Shown: positions 36,396 through 47,254 of the stretch, in pieces | How positions within the stretch are numbered: position 1 is the stretch's first letter | Layout: each line of letters opens with the position of its first letter | From: Haliclona indistincta | Taxonomy: Eukaryota; Porifera; Demospongiae; Haplosclerida; Chalinidae | DNA length: 64,000 nucleotides | Reading direction: 5' to 3' | Assembly: GCA_964017065.1 (NCBI GenBank) | Contig: OZ024783.1 | Coordinates: forward strand, 3,865,816-3,929,815 | Made by a program: the position numbers and the translations under genes | Notes under the pieces: model-generated | What the model saw: the letters and a program-made list of their open reading frames with translations, nothing else | What the model was told of the DNA's origin: nothing | The model's database searches: none

Positions 36396-37490
36396 GCACC
36401 ATCTCAATCAGTAATTTTATAGTATTATGACACGTGTACTAACTATAATAGCAATGCATCCATCTGCATCCGTCATTATGTATACATGTTTTGAATAATA
36501 GTATTTATTGTGTCAGTGTTGACATTTAAAATTCTCGACAGCCAGCTGCGTTGGGCATTTTCAACGTCACAAGTTTATATAGCATTAGTGCTGCAATGCT
36601 AATGATATTCACCGTTGTGTAATGATATTCACAACAGCAGTAATGAACTCTTGCTTGGTCTTATTATATCATAGACGCTACAGTACCTATGTGGTATTGC
36701 ATTGAGACTATAACTGGCTTTAAATAATTTTATCAAACAAAACACTATACCATGCATAGTATGTGGCAATTGCACCAACGGGTATATTGACGGTTGCATA
36801 CTGTTACTTTGGACCAAGCTAGCATGCAGAAACAAATGTAATGCAAGTGTGACTGTGACTGAGTATAATTGTAGAATTTATTGGATGGATACAATTTATG
36901 CTCAATTGTTTCGTTGTCAATACAAAAAATTGAATACGTGCCATTGATACAGACTGTTGGACAAATCACACGTTAACTTGATAATAATTATGATTCAATG
37001 CTAGAATGATTAACTGAATCATCACGGCTCATTAGTCATTAAATGTGCATGCAGGAACGCATAATGACAGGGAGCACAGTAAAAAGACAGGGGCGTGACA
37101 CTCCCACGTATTCGATTAAAAATTTGACCACAAATAATTATGTGATGGACGTGTTTCTAAAGATAGACTATAGCTGATTGCAGCAAACTTGCATTGAGTC
37201 TCGAGCTCAGTATTGACAAACAGACTATATGGACTCTTATTTGTGGTCAACACCACACCTCTCCTTGTACATGCTAGCAGAAGATCTATGGTCTATCTCA
37301 GTTCCATATCTGTGTGGAGTTAAAATTTCTAATCAAATGCGTGGGAGTGTCACACGCCTGCCTTTTTACCGCACTCACAATCACTATGTGCTCCTGGTGC
37401 TTGAAAAATTTAAATTGCATTATGAAATAATAATTAATGTAGAGATTCAGAGTTTAGTATTGATCTAGTAAACCAGCATGCAAACATAAT
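36396..37490. other. Intergenic, holds a MITE, no gene seen
   Basis: Between convergent receptor copy 4 and the FG-repeat ligase gene. Apart from the inverted-repeat element at 37074-37373 I see only AT-rich unique sequence. Confidence 0.6.
37074..37373. mobile_element. MITE-like element with inverted repeats of about 50 bp
   Basis: Left end gcacagtaaaaagacagggg + cgtgacactcccacgtat; the complement of the right end reads gcggtaaaaaggcaggcgtg + tgacactcccacgcat. The inside (agctgattgcagcaaac, caacaccacacctctcc) is shared with the foldback element at 18307-18881, so they are one family. Confidence 0.75.
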
Positions 37491-39745
37491 TTAAAGTTTA
37501 GGACTTTTTTGGGAGATCAGAAAATTAAAGTTAAACAATTTCGGTTCACTTTGACCAAATATAAAAGAGGGAACTGATGTATCAGAAGCTGTAGATGATG
37601 GATTGAGCGGCTTCTCCTTTGCTGCGGGTTCACTTTGACCAAATAGAAAAGAGAGAGCTGGTCTATCAGAAGCTGTAGTAGATGGATTGAGCGGCTTCTC
37701 CTTTGCTGCAGGTTCACTTTGACCAAACAGAAAAGAGAGAGCTGGTCTATCAGAAGCTGTAGTAGATGGATTGAGCGGTGCATTAATCTCCTCCTTTGCT
37801 GCGGGTTCACTTAGACCAAATAGAAAAGAGGGAGCTGGTCTATCAGAAGCTGTAGCAGATGGATTGAGCGATGCATTAATCTCCTCCTTTGCTGCGGGTT
37901 CACTTAGACCAAATAGAAAAGAGGGAGCTGGTCTATCAGAAGCTGTAGCAGATGGATTGAGCGATGCATGAATCTCCTCCTTTGCTGTGGGTTCACTTTG
38001 ACCAAATAGAAAAGAGAGAGCTGGTCTATCAGAAGCTGTAGTAGATGGATTGAGCGGCTTCTCCTTTGTTGCGGGTTCACTTTGACCAAATAGAAAAGAG
38101 AGAGCTGGTCTATCAGAAGCTGGATTGAGTGGTGCATGAATCTCCTCCTTTGCTGCGGGTTCACTTTCACCAAATAGAAAAGAGGGAGCTGGTCTATCAG
38201 AAGCTGTAGTAGATGGATTGAGCGGTGCATGAATCTCCTCCTTTGCTGCGGGTTCACTTTGACCAAATATAAAAGGTGCATGAATCTCCTCCTTTGCTGC
38301 GGGTTCCCGCTTTGCAGCAACCATATCATAAAGTGTTTCCATTTCTTCTATAAACCGCTCCTTTATTCCCTTGGCATACCTAATTGTATCCTATGAGTAA
38401 GATAATAGAGCAATGGTATATGTTACATGGTCATTAGACGGAATTCTGTTTACTAGTCATAAAATGGCGATTATATGCGCAGGTCATATAGTACCATGAA
38501 CAACTGAAAGGTGATTGGCGCTAAGTTGCGTGCTGGGACAACGTACATGACACTGACGGACAAGTAGAATGGACAATAGCAGCTCTATAGTGACATTTGT
38601 CAATGGAAATTCTCTAGAAAGATGGTAAACAAACTAAGCTACCTGATAGCACACGTTTAACATCAAAATTCTGGTTCTAAGGATCTAAATACCAAAGTAA
38701 AGTATGGCCACAAAGCAGGAGCTTGATATCATACCCTGATCAACTGTAAAACAGCTCTAGAACTGGTCTATTGGACATAAATTATCGTTGCACCAACAGC
38801 CATGCACACAAAACTCAACTTGATTCAAGAGTTTTTTAATTTTCATGAGAGTTTGACCCAACCAAAATCATTAACATGTGTTCGTGTATTATAGAAAACA
38901 GTTTGTAAGCCAGGCATAGTATCCAATTTTGCACGCTAAATGATTAATTTTAGTCAAGCAAAAGCATTTTTAACGGATGGAATATCGAATGCATCTATAG
39001 ATAAATTCAAAACCTGCCTTTGAAAACTGGGTATTGCTTGCAGCACCAATTATTAGCGCTGTGGAAGCCATGAAAATGGGATGCTCAATGGCGTCCATAC
39101 ATTTTAGACAAAATTAATACGTAAATGAATGCATACCAGACAAAATACGGAAACATTAGCTCTGTGTCTGCTTGTTGCTGCCTGATAAGCCCTCTCAACA
39201 TGCATGCAAATTCATTATAGTGGCCTTACATTGATTAATTTTTCTTGCCTAGAGAGGCGGTTATTCATAGACTCTTCTAAATGCTTCATCTCTTCTTTGT
39301 GAGCTCTATCTCTTTTCTCCATTTCTCTAGTGAACTCCTTCCTTACAGCCTCTATCTCTACCATGTGACGTTGCTCCATCTTTCTGATCAATTTTATGTC
39401 CACTGGTCGCTGTGGGCACTCGTCTTTTTCGTGTTCGGCCAAGTGTCTTAGCTCGCCTATCCACTGACACCCTTCCTTCTTCCTTGAACAGTGAACTTTT
39501 AAACCAAGCACCTCTCGCTGATCTTTCTTGTCCAGAAGACTGTTGAACTGATGCTCTCGGCAGATGGGGCATGGTTGACCGGATTCCTTGACTCGTCCGA
39601 TACACTCGGCGCAGTACTTGGCTCCACAGCAGCCCAACAGGTGAGGATCACGGAACGGGAGGAGGCACACAGGACAGGTAAGAGACTCTGGGACATTGTC
39701 AACAAACTCACACTCGTATCCTGACGGAAGAGGAGCACTCGCCAT
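37491..39745 (-). CDS. RING + TRAF-type zinc finger protein with FG-repeat tail
   Basis: Exons 39230-39745 and 37491-38390 join in phase; 471 aa. Exon 1 encodes the RING-like domain (residues about 25-64, GCCGAKYC, no His ligand), a shortened TRAF-type zinc finger (CSRKKEGCQWIGELRHLAEHE, where the second finger is missing) and a coiled coil. Exon 2, after 25 residues, is nine repeats of about 28 residues built around F(L/I)FG-(Q/E/L)-SEP followed by AAKEE...PLNPSTTASDRPA. FxFG in a Ser/Thr/Pro-rich, Tyr-poor tail looks like nucleoporin FG repeats. A link to the nuclear pore, or phase separation, is inference only. Repeat number may vary between individuals. Confidence 0.85.
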
Positions 39746-39903
39746 TGCGGTCAGGGCCCTGACTTGCGGTACTTAGTGAATGTTATTATTATTAATTTTT
39801 CTGAAATCTCAGTCTAATTTTCAAAAATTAGATACATTATTATTAAGCAAGCAAAGTTTTGATAATAAACGTATTTCTAAAGTCATGCACTGTATGGTTA
39901 TAC

Positions 39904-41566
39904 TCAATTTGGAAATAGAGGGTATCTAACTTGAGCAGCTGATTGGTATGGTGGATGCACAGGCCCAGCCTGGTACACACCATATTGCAGAGGACTGCGA
40001 TATCTCACGTAGCCAGTGAAAGCCGTTGGTGGTGGTCCTTGAAGGAGTGGAGGTCTCGACTGTGGGAAGAGAGGAGTAGGGCGAGGTTGCTGCTGCAGCT
40101 GTGGTAGAAGGGGACTCGGTACACCAAGCCCCATGAGCTTCTCTTCCACTGCGCGTTTTAACTGATACATGTCAACAACATGCCCGTCCATCATAATAGC
40201 AAAGCTCTTCTCTACATTGGTCATTTTAGCTTTAAACTTCTCTTGTAGCTCCTTTATTTCATTTAGCCGCTCATTCTGCAGAAACAATAAAATATTTTGG
40301 CAGTCAAAAACATGCAATTTCGAGTATGTGATTTTTTAAAAAGATCAATAAGCAAGAATGCTGAAATATAAGGCAAAAATACAACAGAGCTCTATGATAA
40401 ATAATGTGATCGACATAATTAGCTGATTTCATGTCAATTGGTTTGAATTGTTTGTAACTATGTTTCTCGTTGCTAGACGTAAGTTTTAAACTTTGCGAAG
40501 CACGATCGTGTCATAAAATCTACCGCCTTGTACAATTTGCACTCTAAAAGTTGTATGTGTAAACATACATGGTAAATAGTTAACATTGTAAATAATTTAT
40601 CATTCTAAATATTTAACATCGCAAAATATCGGCAAATAATTGTAGATATTTTAGCATAGCAAATATCGGCAAATGATTATTGTAAATATTTAACATTACT
40701 AATGTAACTTTTGTAAACATTATTGTAAATATATTTCTATCAAGCTAACATGTTCTCCCAACAACACTATATCTAACAGTGTACAGACCAACCTTGACTT
40801 TCTTCTCCAACAGCTTCATTTCAGTCATGTGGACTTTGTCCTTTCTCTCCATTTCCATTCGGAACTTTTCTCTTACATTAGCCATCTCCGTCTTGTGGGC
40901 GTTGTCTTTCCTTATCATCGCTTCTTTAAAATCTTTTCTCTCTGTAGCTATCTCTGCTCTGTTCGTTCTATCCTTTGCTTCCATCTCTCTTTTAAGCTCC
41001 TCTTTCACAGTAGCCATCCCTGTCCTGTGAGCTCTACCCTTAGCTTCCATTTCTTGTCTGAACTCCTCCCTCACAGCTGCTATTTCTCCCTTAAAACGCT
41101 GCTCCATCTTTCTCACAAGAATCTCCACTTTCACTTCTACAGGCTGCTTTGGGCACTCGTTCTGTTCATGTTCAGCTAGTCGGCGACGAGGGACGTATTC
41201 TCCACACCCGTATCGACAGTCTAGTATAGCCCACTCACATTCTTTCTCGTGGTCTTTCAAAAATCTCAGCTCGCCCTCCCACTTGCACCCTTCCTTCTTT
41301 TTAGAGCAACGTACTCTAAGACTGAAGACTTTAGACTGGTCGCTTTTGTCCAGAAGCGTGTTGAACTGTTTATTACAGATGGGGCATGGTTGTCCAGATG
41401 CCTTGACGCGCCCGATACACTCGGCGCAGTACTTAGCTCCACAGCAGTCCAACAGGTGAGGATCACGGAACGGCAGGTGACACACAAGACAGGAGAGTGA
41501 CTCAGGAACAGAGTCTACAAAGTCGTACTCTAATCCTCCGTTTGAGAGAGAAGAACAAGACGCCAT
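39904..41566 (-). CDS. RING + TRAF-type zinc finger protein with Pro-rich tail
   Basis: Exons 40793-41566 and 39904-40275 join in phase; 381 aa. I chose the second of two adjacent Met codons (41566) because it gives the family opening MASCSSLSNGGLEYDFVDSV; the frame stays open upstream to 41656. RING-like domain with DCCGAKYC and no His ligand, TRAF-type zinc fingers (CSKKKEGCKWEGEL ... YVPRRRLAEHEQNECP), then an unusually long coiled coil with repeated heptad blocks (AAVREEFRQEMEAKGRAHRT and variants). Exon 2 continues the coil and ends Gln/Pro-rich (PLLPQLQQQPRPTPLFPQSR). Confidence 0.85.
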
Positions 41567-41854
41567 CATTAGAACACGTGTACGGCAGCTGCTATTTTGA
41601 AGTTTAAATTTCGCGCGTTGGCGCGTTAATTGCGTGGCAGTCTGAGCTGAATTCAAATTTCGCGTTCACACATTCTCAAAAATTATCTGAATTAAATTTT
41701 ATTGTTGTAATAAGATTAAAAGTATCTAGTACATCAACAAGTTGTCACTGTACAGTCATCAACAACAGAACACATAATAACTGTGCTTACAATGAAAAAA
41801 CATACAAGTTACAAATTTGGAATTATGTGATAAATCTGAGTCTTCAGTCACTTG

Positions 41855-43963
41855 TCAAGGTTTCCAACAATGCTGACAATAATAGTTATACTCGGGCACG
41901 GCATAGAAAGAACAACCAGTAGTACGACAGAGAGTTTTTGGAAGAACCTTTTCATCGCTTCTTCCAACGCCTCTTGCAGTTGCTGCTGGATATTGTTGCT
42001 GTGATGCTTGAGAAGAACCGCCATCATACCTAGCTCCAGCGTAGCTTGCTGCACCACCTGAGTAAGGTGGGTACCCCGATCCTCCAGCGGCCGGTGGGTA
42101 TGCTGCCGCTCCTGGTGGTTGGTAGGATCCTCCATGAGGTCCCCTTGTTTGTAAGTAGTCAGAAGCGCCAGGAGGTGGGTGCCCAGACGAGGGAGAAGGA
42201 TACGCTGCTGCTTTGTCATCTTGGTGAGGGTAACCACTTGAGGGCAAGTGAGAGTTTGATGGTCGTCTGGCTTCGTTCCATCTTTCCTGGGTAGGACGAG
42301 GCGGCGATTTAATTCTTTCATCTGCGTCAAGAGCGATCACTCGATCGTTCAGTTGCTCACTGCGAGGTACATTACCACTTCCTTTAACATATTTTTGCTG
42401 TGATGCTTGAGAAGAACTGCCATCATACCTAGCTCCAGCGTAGCTGGCTGCACTGCCTGGGTAAGGAGGGTACCCCGATCCTCCAGCTGCAGGAGGGTAT
42501 GCTGCTGCTCCAGGTGAGTGGTAGGATCCTCCATGAGGTCCCCTTGTTTGTAAGTAGTCAGAAGCCCCAGGAGGTGGGAGACCTGACGAGGGAGAGGAAT
42601 ACGCTGCTGGTTTGCCATCTTGGTGAGGGTAACCACTAGAAGGCAAGTGAGAGTTTGATGGTCGTCTGGCTTCGTTCCATCTTTCCTGGGTTGGACGAGG
42701 CGGCGATCTAATTCTTTCATCTGCGTCAAGAGCGATCACTCGATCGTTCAGTTGCTCACTGCGAGGTACATTACCACTTCCTTTAACATATTTTTGCTGT
42801 GATGCTTGAGAAGAACCGCCATCATACCTAGCTCCAGCGTCATTCCTTTTGGTTGCTTTAAAATCACTAACAGTGTCATGTTCTCCAGCAGTACCATGCT
42901 CGTAGCAGTTGCGGTCGGCACCTCTCACAGCATTTCTCTTCCTCATAGACATCTGCTCTTCCACAGATAGACTCATATTCACTTTATTCAGTGACTGTTG
43001 CAATTGCCTGATTTCTTCATTCTTTGTCTCAATTGTTTTCCTAAACTCTTCTCTTACAGCAGCCATCTCAAGCTTGTGGCGATCCTCCATCTTTCTCATG
43101 AGGCTCTCCATTTTTACCTCCATTGGTCGCTGTGGACACTCATCTTCTTCATGCTCAGTCAGTCGACACAGAAAAACAAGTTCACCACACTCGTGGCGAC
43201 ATTTCACTAAAGCCCATTTGCATTCTTCTTTCTCGTGGTGGTTCAGGCGTCGCAGCTCACCCATCCACTCACAACCTTCATCAGTTTTTGAGCAGCGTAC
43301 CCTTAGTCCTAGCACCTTTCGCTGATCGTTCTTGTCCAGCATTGTGTTGAACTGATGCTCTCGGCAGATGGGACATGGTTGACCGGATTCCTTGACTCGT
43401 CCGATACACTCGGCGCAGTACTTGGCTCCACAGCAGTCCAACAGGTGAGGATCACGGAAAGGTAGGAGGCACACAGGACAGACAAGAGCCTCAGGGATTG
43501 GGTCGACAAAGTTACATTGTGCAGGTACACCGTTCTTCTGAATGCATTTCGGAGGATCGTTTTCTCCTCTCTCTAATACGAGGCCCGGAGAAGAATTACC
43601 AGCAACCATTTCTTGTGCGTCAGCTGGTGCCGCCAAAGGAATTTGACCCAACCTCTTACGCTCACTGTAGCATTTTGAACAGTAGAACCCATTCTCTTTG
43701 GGACCAAAATAATAGCATCCAGGTGACCGACACTGATCACGCAGTTTCTTTGCACCGATCCCACCTCCATTTTTTTGTGAACTTGGTTTGGGTACCGGCC
43801 TTGCTAGCTGTTTAGGCTCAGTCTGATGAGAGTACGCCTTGAAACCACGTTCATAGCAGTTCTTGCACATGCCCAGATATTGTGGTTTACCAGGATTGCT
43901 GCTACAGCTAATGCATTTCAAGGAGCCGGTCCCTCCACTCGCTGTTCTTCTGCTCGCATCCAT
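41855..43963 (-). CDS. Chimeric A20-finger / RING / TRAF-finger protein
   Basis: Single exon, 702 aa. Two zinc fingers come first, at 17-36 (C-x2-C-x12-C-x2-C) and 78-98 (C-x4-C-x11-C-x2-C, A20 type). The third finger is cut after KC at about 140 and passes into the ligase module: CNFVDPIPEALVCPVC, RING-like 162-200 (DCCGAKYC, no His), TRAF-type fingers 220-277, coil 283-340. The tail has two 133-residue tandem repeats (376-508, 509-641; Pro/Gly/Ser/Tyr-rich) and a final A20 finger at 679-699 (C-x4-C-x11-C-x2-C). Residues 1-140 and 376-702 closely match the neighbouring OTU protein (44261-47110). It looks like a RING-TRAF cassette placed inside an A20-finger protein. Confidence 0.88.
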   Translation of the reverse strand: MDASRRTASGGTGSLKCISCSSNPGKPQYLGMCKNCYERGFKAYSHQTEPKQLARPVPKPSSQKNGGGIGAKKLRDQCRSPGCYYFGPKENGFYCSKCYSERKRLGQIPLAAPADAQEMVAGNSSPGLVLERGENDPPKCIQKNGVPAQCNFVDPIPEALVCPVCLLPFRDPHLLDCCGAKYCAECIGRVKESGQPCPICREHQFNTMLDKNDQRKVLGLRVRCSKTDEGCEWMGELRRLNHHEKEECKWALVKCRHECGELVFLCRLTEHEEDECPQRPMEVKMESLMRKMEDRHKLEMAAVREEFRKTIETKNEEIRQLQQSLNKVNMSLSVEEQMSMRKRNAVRGADRNCYEHGTAGEHDTVSDFKATKRNDAGARYDGGSSQASQQKYVKGSGNVPRSEQLNDRVIALDADERIRSPPRPTQERWNEARRPSNSHLPSSGYPHQDGKPAAYSSPSSGLPPPGASDYLQTRGPHGGSYHSPGAAAYPPAAGGSGYPPYPGSAASYAGARYDGSSSQASQQKYVKGSGNVPRSEQLNDRVIALDADERIKSPPRPTQERWNEARRPSNSHLPSSGYPHQDDKAAAYPSPSSGHPPPGASDYLQTRGPHGGSYQPPGAAAYPPAAGGSGYPPYSGGAASYAGARYDGGSSQASQQQYPAATARGVGRSDEKVLPKTLCRTTGCSFYAVPEYNYYCQHCWKP

Positions 43964-44039
43964 GTTGTTTTATAATGTCAAGAGAACCGTCTTGTAATAA
44001 CGCGTAAGGGTGCTAGTCCACGGCGGACGGAAACGCGAA

Positions 44040-44260
44040 ATCATGTGAGGCCTAATGAACACAGTGGTTCAAATTTCACGTGTTCACACATTCTCACAAA
44101 ATTATTTTATTGTTGTAATAAGATTAAAAGTATCTAGTACACCAACAAGTTGTCACTGTACAGTCATCAACAACAGAACACATAATAACTGTGTTTACAA
44201 TGAAAAACATACAAGTTACAAATTTGGAATTTTGGATAAATCTGAGTCTTCAGTCACTTG
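44040..44260. repeat. Duplicated 3' flank shared with 41640-41854
   Basis: The segment (ttattgttgtaataagatta, aaagtatctagtac, caacaagttgtcactgtaca, gtcatcaacaacagaacaca) is nearly identical to that downstream of the 41855 gene. The duplication that made the two C-terminal tails therefore included the 3' flank. Confidence 0.9.
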
Positions 44261-47110
44261 TCAAGGTTTCCAACAATTCTGACAATAATAGTTACACTCG
44301 GGCATGGCATAGAAAGAGCAACCAACAGTACGACAGAGAGTTTTTGGATGTACCTTTTCGTCACTCCTTCCAACACCTCTAGCAGTTGCTGCTGGATATT
44401 GTTGCTGAGAAGAACCGCCATCATATCTAGCTCCAGCGTAGCTTGCTGCACCGCCTGGGTAAGGAGGGTAGCCTGATCCTCCAGCTGCCGGTGGGTATAC
44501 TGCCGCTCCTGGTGGTTGGTAGGGTCCTCCATGAGGTCCCCTTGTTTGTAAGTAGTCGGCAGGAGGTGGGTGACCCGACGAGGGAGAAGGATACGCTGCT
44601 GGTTTGTCATCTTGGTGAGGGTAACCACTTGAGGGCAAGTGAGAGTTTGATGGTCGTCTGGCTTCGTTCCATCTTTCCTGGGTAGGACGAGGCGGCGATC
44701 TAATTCTTTCATCTGCGTCAAGAGCGATCACTCCAAGATCGTTCGGTTGCTCACCGCGAGGTGCATGTCCACTTCCTTTAACTGACGATAAAGACAGTAC
44801 CAACTTTCTTACACTAACTGCGTGCTCATGACAGATTGAAAAGTAAGCACTATTGTCCAAAGGTAGAGTGGAATCACATATTATACAACCTGGGCGCGGA
44901 GAGGCATTAGCAGCCACATCTCCAGGTGGCTGTTGAGAAGGTGGCTGTTGAGAAGGTGGACGGTTTGTTACAGGGTCATATGACGGTCGGCGATCATAAG
45001 AACTGTTAACGTCAGCTCCACCCTGCCTGCCATTTCTAGGATCTTGCCTCCTGTCATCTCCAGGTCTTTCATTTCTGGGGTCTTGTCTCCAATCATCTCT
45101 AGGATCTTGTTTCCAGTCGTCTCTAGGTCTGTCATTTCTATCCACGTCATTCCATCTTTCTGGTCCTCTTTCACTGCTCCACTGATGTCCGTTTCTTTTT
45201 CCTTCGTCCCAACCTCCTCTACCAGAACCAGACGAAGATCGCTGTCTCCCTTCTTCCCAACCTCCTCCTCGGCCTCCTGCAAAAGCAGATGAAGAGCGCT
45301 GCAATGGTTGACTGTTGTGTGGCTTTGGCTTATTCTTGCTGACAGCGTCATTCTTTGTCAAATCCAGAAAGCATCCATGGCAAAGCCAACCGTATTCTTC
45401 AGAACCAAAGTAGTTCCGACACTGTGTGCATTTCGGAGGATCGTTTTCTCCTCTCTCCAATACGAGGGCAGGCGATGAATTACCAGCAACAACCATCTCT
45501 TGTGCGTCAGCTGGTGCGGCCAAAGGAATGTGACCCAACTTCTTACGCTCACTGTAGCATTTTGAACAGTAGAAACCATTTTCTTTTGGACCAAAAAAAT
45601 CGCATCCAGGTGACCTACACTCGCGCAGTTCTTTTGCACCGATCCCACCTCCATTTGGTTGCGAAGCAGTTTGAGATCTTGGTTTGGGTACCGGCCTTGC
45701 TAGCTGTTTAGGCTCAGTCTGATGAGAGTACACCTTGGAGCCACGTTCATAGCAGTTCTTGCACATGCCCAGATACTGTGGTTGACCAGGACTGCTGCTG
45801 CAGCTGCTGCATTTCAAGGAGCCAGTTCCTCCGCCCCCTGCCCCTCCCACTGGTTGGTTCAACGGCTCAGCCTTGTAGGTACGAGCACATTTTGAGCAGT
45901 AACCACCAAACACCGGATCTCCGTACATACCACACCCACTAAGACACAACTCTCGCTTGGGCTCAGAGGTGCTTGACTGCTGAGCTGATCGAGTAGGAGG
46001 TGGAGTAAACTGAGCAGGTCCGCCGTTCTTCTGGCTGAAAGATTCGAAGCACTTTGCTACAAATCCACCAAGAAGTGGTTTCATGTAGGACGGCGTCTCT
46101 GTGATGTAAAGCCGAGCCACTTGGATAATCTTGCCGCCAACAAAAGGTGAACTGTAGGTATGAGTGGTATCGTTCATGTTGAGATACATTTGCTTCAACA
46201 TGTGTGGATCTTCGCGTCCATATAAAAATCGCACGGGGAAATCGACACCGAAATAATCGATCAACGGCAGAACAAGGTGATCTCCTTTATACTGCCGAGT
46301 TGTGTCTATGATGACCAGAGGAGCAAAGTGGTTGTTACAGAAAGCTATAGGGAGAGGGTCTTTCTTGCAGTAGCTCGCGTCCCAGAGGAGAGGGAGGTAG
46401 ATGCCGTGGAAATCAACTTGCTGCAGTGTTCCACCTGTGTTGTAGGACATGACTTTTTTAGTAGCGTACATGATGATTGGACGACGCAGGACATTAGCTA
46501 GGACAAATACGTGAAACTGGTCTGTTCCTTCTAGAAGGCCGTGAGAGGTTTGCTGTAAAGAGACGTGCCTGACCACTAGATCCCATTCTTGGTCCCACTG
46601 TGAAGGTTCCAGGCGAAGCCCAAACTGTTCTTGTTCTTTTTCCCGCCAAATCCTCCATCGTTCATAGAGACTTGTGTTGCCGTGATGACGCACAGCCTCG
46701 TAGACAGCTTTACGAAGAGTAAAGCTTCTGTCATGAAAACCCCACATACCCAACGAAGCAGCATGCATGAGACAATTACCATCTCCTGTTGTACTTAGGG
46801 GAAGAAATTCAGTCGCTTCTTTACACCAGTTCAGGGTGTTTTGCTGCTCCAAGTCGTCCTTCATCCCGTAGTCGACTATTCGGCGGTAGAGAAAGTCTTT
46901 AAAGTCTTGAGGATACCCATTGAGGGCCGGTAGAGTGAGCGTGAAAGAGGGGGTGGTTGCGAAGTAGTTGGTCGAGCCGTACGGAGCGTCTTGCTTCCAA
47001 TCTCGTTCCATGTACGTTCGACATCTCTCTGTCGTGGTCAGGTCGGCACTCGAGATAGAGCGCGTGAGACCTTGCCTGCTGCTTGCGTCCATGTTGTTAT
47101 ATTCTGCCAT
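44261..47110 (-). CDS. OTU deubiquitinase of the A20/Cezanne family with A20-type zinc fingers
   Basis: Single exon, 949 aa. The OTU domain spans about 65-270: LEQQNTLNWCKEA, the catalytic motif PLSTTGDGNCLMHAASLGMW (Cys113), HVFVLANVLRRPIIMYA, GIYLPLLWDAS and catalytic His261 in NNHFAPLVII. The wording is nearest to OTUD7/Cezanne, with A20-like parts. A20-type or related Cys4 fingers follow at 389-408, 434-453, 498-518, 561-580 and 926-946, plus a C-x2-C...C-x-H-like knot at 742-763. Between them lie a basic/Asp-rich stretch (DDWKQDPRDDWRQDP) and a Pro/Gly/Tyr-rich tail. The family trims Lys11/48/63 ubiquitin chains in NF-kB-type signalling. The tail and two fingers recur in the adjacent chimeric ligase. 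It starts 144 bp from CDK5RAP1. Confidence 0.92.
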   Translation of the reverse strand: MAEYNNMDASSRQGLTRSISSADLTTTERCRTYMERDWKQDAPYGSTNYFATTPSFTLTLPALNGYPQDFKDFLYRRIVDYGMKDDLEQQNTLNWCKEATEFLPLSTTGDGNCLMHAASLGMWGFHDRSFTLRKAVYEAVRHHGNTSLYERWRIWREKEQEQFGLRLEPSQWDQEWDLVVRHVSLQQTSHGLLEGTDQFHVFVLANVLRRPIIMYATKKVMSYNTGGTLQQVDFHGIYLPLLWDASYCKKDPLPIAFCNNHFAPLVIIDTTRQYKGDHLVLPLIDYFGVDFPVRFLYGREDPHMLKQMYLNMNDTTHTYSSPFVGGKIIQVARLYITETPSYMKPLLGGFVAKCFESFSQKNGGPAQFTPPPTRSAQQSSTSEPKRELCLSGCGMYGDPVFGGYCSKCARTYKAEPLNQPVGGAGGGGTGSLKCSSCSSSPGQPQYLGMCKNCYERGSKVYSHQTEPKQLARPVPKPRSQTASQPNGGGIGAKELRECRSPGCDFFGPKENGFYCSKCYSERKKLGHIPLAAPADAQEMVVAGNSSPALVLERGENDPPKCTQCRNYFGSEEYGWLCHGCFLDLTKNDAVSKNKPKPHNSQPLQRSSSAFAGGRGGGWEEGRQRSSSGSGRGGWDEGKRNGHQWSSERGPERWNDVDRNDRPRDDWKQDPRDDWRQDPRNERPGDDRRQDPRNGRQGGADVNSSYDRRPSYDPVTNRPPSQQPPSQQPPGDVAANASPRPGCIICDSTLPLDNSAYFSICHEHAVSVRKLVLSLSSVKGSGHAPRGEQPNDLGVIALDADERIRSPPRPTQERWNEARRPSNSHLPSSGYPHQDDKPAAYPSPSSGHPPPADYLQTRGPHGGPYQPPGAAVYPPAAGGSGYPPYPGGAASYAGARYDGGSSQQQYPAATARGVGRSDEKVHPKTLCRTVGCSFYAMPECNYYCQNCWKP

Positions 47111-47254
47111 TCAGCTGTAAGAGCAGGGACTTTTTATTGGGATTTCCCCACACGTATTTCGATGTCGAGTCACCCACCAAGGGGCGTGACTTAATAATTT
47201 GTGGGCGTAACGTATTATTTTCTAAATAGTGCGCTCCAACACACGTGCTCAGAC
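47111..47254. promoter_or_regulatory. Bidirectional promoter, OTU gene / CDK5RAP1
   Basis: Only 144 bp separate two start codons that face away from each other, so one short region must drive both genes. It contains ttttattggg near 47131 (a CCAAT box in reverse, cccaataaaa) and no clear TATA. The function is inferred from position. Confidence 0.55.

Noticed and set aside
37491..38390. A nucleoporin gene
   Set aside because: The FG repeats are the second exon of a RING-TRAF gene and lack a nucleoporin scaffold domain.
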